From an uncultured Oscillospiraceae bacterium (lineage in GTDB: Bacteria; Bacillota; Clostridia; Oscillospirales; Oscillospiraceae), in assembly GCA_934659425.1 (NCBI GenBank), contig CAKUHU010000001.1, positions 1 through 64,000 on the forward strand: a DNA stretch of 64,000 nucleotides, read 5' to 3'. The notes under the pieces are model-generated. The model saw only the letters and a program-made list of their open reading frames with translations. It made no database searches and was not told where the DNA came from. The position numbers were made by a program, and so were the translations under genes. Below are positions 59,392 to 64,000 of the stretch, piece by piece. Position 1 is the first letter of the stretch. Each line of letters opens with the position of its first letter.

Positions 59392-59847
59392 TTATTGCTC
59401 TAAAAAGGCGTAAATGGGATCGTAGTCAGCGGCGATCACCAGCAAAACAGAGCTGCCTCGAATTTGGAGAACGGCGTTTTCCAGCTTGGTGATCTCGTCG
59501 GGCAGGTAGTTGGTCAGCTCCTCGATCCGGTCATCCACCCGGTATTGGAGGGCAGTGAGGGCGGTTTCCGCGGCGTCTGCATCGGTGAGGGAGAAGATGG
59601 CCAGCTCTTCGGCGGTGGCACCGGTGGAGCCATAGGCGGCGAAGCTGCTGACAGTATCCGGATCAATGCCGTAGAGGGTGCAGACGATGTCCGGGTCAAT
59701 CTCGGTAAGAGATTCTGAGAAGGCGTTGGAGGCCAAAAGGGTCTGCGCATCGGCGGCGGGATCAAAGGGGGTCTCCGCTTTCCCGCCGCAGGAGACGAGA
59801 GAGAGACAAAAGAGAGAAGCGAAAATGCCGGAGAGCAATTTTTTCAT
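59392..59847 (-). CDS. DUF4358 lipoprotein
   Basis: Predicted 151-aa exported protein. Lipoprotein signal MKKLLSGIFASLFCLSLVSC with lipobox VSC (Cys20), then DUF4358 body (SESLTEIDPDIVCTLYGID, ALTALQYRVDDRIEEL). It neighbours an SGNH hydrolase; DUF4358 proteins often accompany MBOAT/SGNH acylation systems, though no MBOAT is seen here. ATG 59847; the upstream in-frame part has no RBS. Confidence 0.85.
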   Translation of the reverse strand: MKKLLSGIFASLFCLSLVSCGGKAETPFDPAADAQTLLASNAFSESLTEIDPDIVCTLYGIDPDTVSSFAAYGSTGATAEELAIFSLTDADAAETALTALQYRVDDRIEELTNYLPDEITKLENAVLQIRGSSVLLVIAADYDPIYAFLEQ

Positions 59848-59879
59848 AGAAAATACCTCTTTGTTATCAAAAATTCCAC

Positions 59880-60764
59880 TCAAATTCCTGTATGTGTGAG
59901 CAGATAATCCCGCCATTTCACATAGCCTGACTTTTGAAAGTGAACGCCGTCAGAAGAGTCCTCCCGGGAGACTTCTCCCGTCTCGTCCACCAGGGCCTCC
60001 GAGACGTTGACAAAAAAGACTTTTTTCTCCGCACAGAGGGCGGCTAAGGCCTCATTGTAACTGGCGATGGCCTCATTGGTGATATAGTAGGGCTGACCGT
60101 TGGCATTACATTTGGCGGTATTTACGGGGATGATGGATTGGACATACAAAATAGCGTCAGACTGGCAGTCCCGGACGGCGTCGATCAGCTGCCCGTAGAC
60201 CTGGGCAAAACCGGAGGCATCGTTGTAACCCAACTCATTGACGCCCAGAGAGATATAAACCTTGCCGTAGGGCTTCTGAGCTAAGGCCTCCAAAATAGAA
60301 ATTTTCTCACTGCCAGAGCGGATGACCTTTTTGCCGTTCATCACATCATAGACGGAAATTCCGTTATAGTCCAGAAAATCGGCCCCGGTAACGCCGCTGT
60401 ATAAGTGGAAACCATCTGTCCGGGAATCGCCGATAAAGACGGCGTCATCAAACCAGGTCTGGGCGTCCGCCGCTTCTCCCAGAGAGACTGGCTGTGTCCA
60501 ATCGGGCTCTGCGGAGTTTTCTGGGGAAAGCGGCTGAGTATAATCTGATTCCAGCGTTGGCGTGGGAAAGGGTTCCGGTATTGGCTCTGCCGTGACTGCT
60601 GGTGTGGGGCTGGATGGTGTAAGCTCTACGGCTTGACCGGCGTCAGGCCCGGGGCGGGTCAGGAAAAAGAGCAGGATCAAGGCGACGCAGACAGATAGGA
60701 GAACGATAAGCCAGCGGGGCGGGGAGGAAAGAGACTGCCGGGGCGGGTCAAAACGGGAGGGCAA
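59880..60764 (-). CDS. Membrane-anchored SGNH/GDSL hydrolase
   Basis: Predicted 294-aa protein. An N-terminal transmembrane anchor (WLIVLLSVCVALILLFFL, about 18-35), a Pro/Thr/Ser-rich linker (about 45-85), then SGNH fold: FIGDSRTDGF (Ser), GVNELGYN (Asn), and DGVHF (Asp-His). The active site faces outward. It probably de-acylates or acylates an envelope carbohydrate, which is inference. 6 bases from the HAD gene upstream. Confidence 0.88.
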   Translation of the reverse strand: MPSRFDPPRQSLSSPPRWLIVLLSVCVALILLFFLTRPGPDAGQAVELTPSSPTPAVTAEPIPEPFPTPTLESDYTQPLSPENSAEPDWTQPVSLGEAADAQTWFDDAVFIGDSRTDGFHLYSGVTGADFLDYNGISVYDVMNGKKVIRSGSEKISILEALAQKPYGKVYISLGVNELGYNDASGFAQVYGQLIDAVRDCQSDAILYVQSIIPVNTAKCNANGQPYYITNEAIASYNEALAALCAEKKVFFVNVSEALVDETGEVSREDSSDGVHFQKSGYVKWRDYLLTHTGI

Positions 60765-60770
60765 GGGAGA

Positions 60771-61490
60771 TCAACTCCTATCAGAAAATGGGGAGCAGTC
60801 CGCTCCCAAAAGTTTGGCCAGCTGTGTCAGATTTTCTACCTCATAGGTGGGGGCGGCAGGGCCGGAGCCGGAATGGGACCATCGGATCCAAACACTGTCC
60901 AGGCAGGCGTTGAAGGCACCTTGAATATCACTGGATAAACTGTCTCCGATGGCCAGGACTTTGTCCCTCTGGCAGGAGGCGCCTAAGCGGGACAGGGCCT
61001 TTTCATAAAAAATCTTTTCCGGCTTGCGGCAGCCCATTTCCCCGGAAATGAACACCCGGTCTCCAAAGAAGGGGACCAGGGGGGAGTTTTCCAGCCGACG
61101 GCGCTGCACAAAGGGGACTCCGTTGGTGGCCAAGGCCAGGACATATTTCCCGCTCAGGCTCCGGCACAGCTCCTCCGCTCCGGGCAGGAGGACAGGGCAG
61201 TCGGACAAGCTGTTGAGATAAAACTGGTTCCATTCCTGGGCATCCCCAGTGATCCCCAAGAGGGCAAAGAAGCGGTAAAACCGCTCCAGCCCCAGCTTTT
61301 CCTGAGTGATCTCCCCCCGGTCAAAAGCGGACCAAAGGGCAGAATTGATGGAGCGGTAGCAGTCTTGAAGTTCCGCTGTGGGGGGAAGGCCGTAGTGGGT
61401 GAGGAGGCGAATGAGAGCGGTTTGCTCGGCGCAGTCGAAGTCAAAGAGGGTGTTGTCGGCGTCCAAAAGAAGCCAGCGGTATTCTCTCAT
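60771..61490 (-). CDS. HAD hydrolase, YjjG-like nucleotidase
   Basis: Predicted 239-aa cytoplasmic phosphatase with DADNTLFDFD (residues 10-19, nucleophile Asp10), helical C1 cap, and GDSLSSDIQGA with acidic motif IV near 190. YjjG family enzymes dephosphorylate non-canonical pyrimidine nucleotides. ATG 61490 overlaps the stop of the ThrE-type gene by 4 bases. Confidence 0.88.
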   Translation of the reverse strand: MREYRWLLLDADNTLFDFDCAEQTALIRLLTHYGLPPTAELQDCYRSINSALWSAFDRGEITQEKLGLERFYRFFALLGITGDAQEWNQFYLNSLSDCPVLLPGAEELCRSLSGKYVLALATNGVPFVQRRRLENSPLVPFFGDRVFISGEMGCRKPEKIFYEKALSRLGASCQRDKVLAIGDSLSSDIQGAFNACLDSVWIRWSHSGSGPAAPTYEVENLTQLAKLLGADCSPFSDRS

Positions 61491-61954
61491 GTCTGGTTCC
61501 TCCTATGGCGGGAGACGTGATAGCTGGTCCACATGCGGACAGAGGAGGACACCATCAGCACGCCCACGGCCAGTGCTCCGGCGACCCCCAAGGTATGCAG
61601 GAAGGAGGAGAGAAAGGTTTCTGTCTCTCCATTGATGGCATGCTCCATGGTGTAGTAAATCCCGCCGCCGGGGACCAAGGGGAAGATAGCAACCAGCAGA
61701 TATCCTGTCACAGGACATTTGCGGATCCGGGCCATAAACTCAGAATAGGCCGAGACCGCCATAGCGGCCAGAAAGGTCTGGCTGATCTCGCTTTGCAGAA
61801 CGGGGGCGGAGAGCAGATAGACCAGCCACCCAAGGGCCCCGCCAAGGGCGCAGATAAAGACGCCTCCGCCGTGGATGTTATAGATGACGGCGAAACCGCC
61901 GCAGCCGATGAAGGCGAACAGGACAGGGAGAAAATCGGTAAAGATGAGATCCAT
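61487..61954 (-). CDS. Threonine/serine exporter small subunit (ThrE_2 / YjjB)
   Basis: Predicted 155-aa membrane protein with about five hydrophobic segments (FLPVLFAFIGCGGFAVIY first). This half of a split ThrE fuses with the larger ThrE part in other organisms. It starts at ATG 61954 behind GGGGGGC and abuts the partner gene upstream. Confidence 0.88.
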   Translation of the reverse strand: MDLIFTDFLPVLFAFIGCGGFAVIYNIHGGGVFICALGGALGWLVYLLSAPVLQSEISQTFLAAMAVSAYSEFMARIRKCPVTGYLLVAIFPLVPGGGIYYTMEHAINGETETFLSSFLHTLGVAGALAVGVLMVSSSVRMWTSYHVSRHRRNQT

Positions 61955-61956
61955 TC

Positions 61957-62724
61957 TTAAGCCCCCCATAAAAGCTGGGTCAGCCCCAGAGAGAAGGCGG
62001 TGCCCAGCGCCACCGACACGCCGGTGAGGAGGGCGTCGGCGATCTTGCTGATGCCTGCCACCATATCTCCGGCCATGACGTCCCGGATGGCGTTGGTGAA
62101 GATGATGCCGGGGACTAGGGCCATGAGGGCGCCGATAATGATGCGCTCACTGTGCTCGCCGATCCCCAAGTAGGTCAGGCCCAAGGCGATGAAGGCAGAG
62201 AGGGCGGCACCGAGCATGGTTTTGAAAAACAGGTTGGTGCCCAGCTGGGTCATGGCAGACTGGGACAGGCCGATGGCCAGTCCGCACATCCCGGCGCATA
62301 TTGCATCCTGGAGAGAGCCGCCAAAGAAGAGGGAAAAGGCGGCACCGCCGATTATGTAAGCGGCCATCAGCACGGGAAAGGTATATAGCCGCTGGGTCTG
62401 CCTGACACTTTGAAGCTGCTGCTGGGCCACCGCCAAAGGAGGCGCCTCTCGGCAGAGGCGGCGGCACAGATCGTTGTACTGCTCCAAAAGATCCACATTG
62501 GTGCCGTGGGAGGGCATCCGACGGACTCGGGTCAGAGGAGTCCCGTCAGGAGCGGTAAAACTGACAATGATACAGTTGGGAATGACAAATGGGTCGGCTT
62601 GGGTGACGCCATAGGCGTAGAGAAGGCGCTGAATGGATTCCTCCACCCGGTATATTTCCGCGCCACTCTCCAAAAGGCCATAACCCAGATCGGTGACTAA
62701 GGAGAGAAGCTCATCATAATCCAT
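61957..62724 (-). CDS. Threonine/serine exporter large subunit (ThrE / YjjP)
   Basis: Predicted 255-aa protein of DUF1212/ThrE type. N-terminal cytosolic domain (about 1-100, ESGAEIYRVEESIQRLL; RRMPSHGTNVDLLEQYNDL) then five membrane segments (TFPVLMAAYIIGGAAFSLFF and others). Exports threonine and serine with the small subunit. ATG 62724 follows GAGG; the next gene starts at the stop. Confidence 0.9.
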   Translation of the reverse strand: MDYDELLSLVTDLGYGLLESGAEIYRVEESIQRLLYAYGVTQADPFVIPNCIIVSFTAPDGTPLTRVRRMPSHGTNVDLLEQYNDLCRRLCREAPPLAVAQQQLQSVRQTQRLYTFPVLMAAYIIGGAAFSLFFGGSLQDAICAGMCGLAIGLSQSAMTQLGTNLFFKTMLGAALSAFIALGLTYLGIGEHSERIIIGALMALVPGIIFTNAIRDVMAGDMVAGISKIADALLTGVSVALGTAFSLGLTQLLWGA

Positions 62725-62821
62725 ATTGTTGTCCTCATTTTTCGCTTGTTTCAAGTAAGCAGTTTACCCCATTTCCGATGCCGCCGCAAGAGGGGGCGGA
62801 AGGAAAAAGACGGAAATTTGT

Positions 62822-62854
62822 CCCAAAGCGGCAAGCCCGGCTTGCCGCTTTGGG
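62822..62854 (-). terminator. Terminator of the DUF3783 gene
   Basis: CCCAAAGCGGCAAGC, CCG loop, GCTTGCCGCTTTGGG. It lies 20 bases beyond the DUF3783 stop on the minus strand. Confidence 0.75.
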
Positions 62855-62874
62855 TGTTCAAAAGGAGCGGTTGT

Positions 62875-63243
62875 TCAAGAGAGCTGTTGACGCTCCTCCA
62901 CCAGCTCCTCATAGAGGGCGCGAAGGGTCCATTCTACATTGGTGGGGGTAAGAATGGCCTTCAGACAGGTGTGGGGAATACCCAGCTTGCGGAGGGATTG
63001 GAGCATCCGGTCCAGCTGGCTTCCCGACAGAAAGCAGAACACCAGCATGGGCTCCGGGACGGGAGGGGCCGCAGGGACTTCTCCGGCGGGGCGAAGCCCT
63101 TGGGCCAGGGCGCCCACTGGACGTCCCAGGTCCTCTTCGGCCGCCATCCGCAGCCGAAGACCTTGGATGGCGCAGAGCTGGCGAAGCTTTGGGGCCCAAG
63201 GTGCGGGGCCCGGATCATAGAATAAAACGGTGGCTTTCGGCAT
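62875..63243 (-). CDS. DUF3783 protein
   Basis: Predicted 122-aa soluble protein. C-terminal half FCFLSGSQLDRMLQSLRKLG and LKAILTPTNVEWTL is the DUF3783 domain found in clostridia. The N-terminal 55 residues are Ala/Pro-rich. No known function. Its own terminator follows. Confidence 0.8.
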   Translation of the reverse strand: MPKATVLFYDPGPAPWAPKLRQLCAIQGLRLRMAAEEDLGRPVGALAQGLRPAGEVPAAPPVPEPMLVFCFLSGSQLDRMLQSLRKLGIPHTCLKAILTPTNVEWTLRALYEELVEERQQLS

Positions 63244-63314
63244 AGAGCTGGCCTCCCTAAACAGAGTTTAAAAATTTGTGCTGCTTCGCCATGGGAGACA
63301 CCGGCTGCGGTGCC

Positions 63315-64000
63315 TTACCCCAGCATGACGTCTAAAAGCATCATCAGGGCGAAGCCTGAGACAATCCCCATAGTGGCAAAATAGGGCTGCTCGCTTTGAT
63401 TTCGCTGGCACTCAGGAATGAGCTCGTGGACGGCGACTAAGATCATGGCCCCTGCCGCGAAGGAGAGGGCGTAAGGCAGCATCGCCTCCACATAGACCAC
63501 CAGCAGAGTGCCGATGACGCCAGCGATGGGCTCCACTATGCCGGAGGCCTGCCCCAACAGAAAGCTCTTTTTTCTGGAGTACCCCTCCCGCCGAAGGGGA
63601 AGGGATACCGCGGCCCCCTCGGGGAAATTCTGCAGGCCGATGCCCACTGCGATGATGACCGCCCCCATCAGGCTGTCCATGGTGTAGCTGGTGTTCTGCA
63701 GTGCGCCGAAGGCGACTCCCACGGCCAAGCCCTCTGGAATGTTGTGGAGGGTGATGGACAAGACCAGCAGGATGACCCGGTTGAGCCGTTCGTTGGGCTG
63801 TCCCTGGGCACTATCGGCCCTGCCCTGGGAGAAAGAGACGATCTTATCAGAGATCCACATAAACAGGGCCCCCAAAAGGAAGCCCACAGTAGCCACAAAA
63901 TAGGCCGGCTGGCTGGAAGAGGCCTCCGCCCGCTCGATGGCGGGCTGCAGCAGAGACCAAAAGCTGGCTGCGATCATGACTCCAGAGGCGAATCCCAACA
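63315..64000 (-). CDS. ZIP-family divalent metal transporter (5' part beyond window)
   Basis: C-terminal 227 residues of a ZIP transporter in the minus orientation; the true N-terminus lies past base 64000. Metal-binding helix motifs HNIPEGLAVG and QNFPEGAAVS are intact, and EPIAGVIGTLLV closes the last helices. It imports Zn2+/Mn2+/Fe2+ or similar. The 71 bases before the DUF3783 gene hold nothing recognisable. Confidence 0.93.
   Translation of the reverse strand, partial: LGFASGVMIAASFWSLLQPAIERAEASSSQPAYFVATVGFLLGALFMWISDKIVSFSQGRADSAQGQPNERLNRVILLVLSITLHNIPEGLAVGVAFGALQNTSYTMDSLMGAVIIAVGIGLQNFPEGAAVSLPLRREGYSRKKSFLLGQASGIVEPIAGVIGTLLVVYVEAMLPYALSFAAGAMILVAVHELIPECQRNQSEQPYFATMGIVSGFALMMLLDVMLG

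Overview
This 64 kb window is chromosomal DNA of a GC-rich, spore-forming clostridium, most likely an Oscillospiraceae/Ruminococcaceae-type gut anaerobe of the Flavonifractor, Pseudoflavonifractor or Intestinimonas kind. The evidence is a Noc/Soj/Spo0J locus with perfect parS sites, SLH-domain surface proteins, a PdaB-like deacetylase, a Spo0A-like regulator, PPDK, a thiolase, Firmicutes-type riboswitches and T-box, and an L27 with a Prp-cleavable N-terminal extension. No prophage, insertion sequence or CRISPR array was seen. The three parS sites place the window close to the replication origin.

Layout. 0-2 kb: tRNA-Asp and tRNA-Thr, trmO, azlCD. 2.1-2.7 kb: a decayed AraC remnant. 2.8-5.4 kb: ppdK, followed by an unexplained run of hairpins. 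5.7-10.3 kb: DUF1836, degV, prmA, a phosphoesterase and a beta-hydroxyacid dehydrogenase. 10.4-12.4 kb: a lysine riboswitch driving an NhaC-type transporter. 12.5-15.8 kb: xpt (minus), an SLH-GH18 protein, a YitT protein. 15.8-25 kb: a DUF5655 pseudogene, then noc-soj-spo0J, a coiled-coil membrane protein, serS, a secreted-protein gene broken by an amber codon, mscL, rsmG, a MinD-like ATPase and mgsA. 24.4-29.2 kb: T-box, hisS, an SLH lipid-exported protein and aspS. 29.3-36.4 kb: XRE regulator with a divergent small gene, galE, PdaB-like deacetylase, TPP riboswitch with thiT, HAD phosphatase, shikimate-kinase-like gene, DEAD helicase. 36.5-46.5 kb (minus): P-type Ca2+ ATPase, Spo0A-like/XRE pair, PrsA-like foldase, thiolase, YtrA-type GntR-ABC operon. 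46.6-54.7 kb: HD protein, glmU-prs-pth-(pseudogene)-mfd-tadA, the same order as the Bacillus gcaD-prs-spoVC-mfd block. 54.7-58 kb: two related promoter/terminator units, a thioredoxin-like gene, then rplU-prp-rpmA-obgE behind a leader RNA. 58-64 kb (minus): an orphan HsdS, DUF4358 lipoprotein, SGNH hydrolase, YjjG-type HAD, two-part ThrE exporter, DUF3783 and a ZIP transporter cut by the window end.

How parts work together. Chromosome segregation and division-site control (noc, soj, spo0J, parS, MinD-like) sit with translation genes. RNA-level control is dense: lysine L-box, T-box, TPP aptamer, a probable L21 leader and many strong intrinsic terminators, often shared by convergent genes. The most interesting items are a GlmU whose nucleotidyltransferase half has lost its signature loop, an orphan type I specificity subunit, parS sites buried in longer palindromes, tandem sRNA-like units upstream of the L21 operon, a T-box whose discriminator-pairing base does not fit tRNA-His, and several genes caught in the act of decay.
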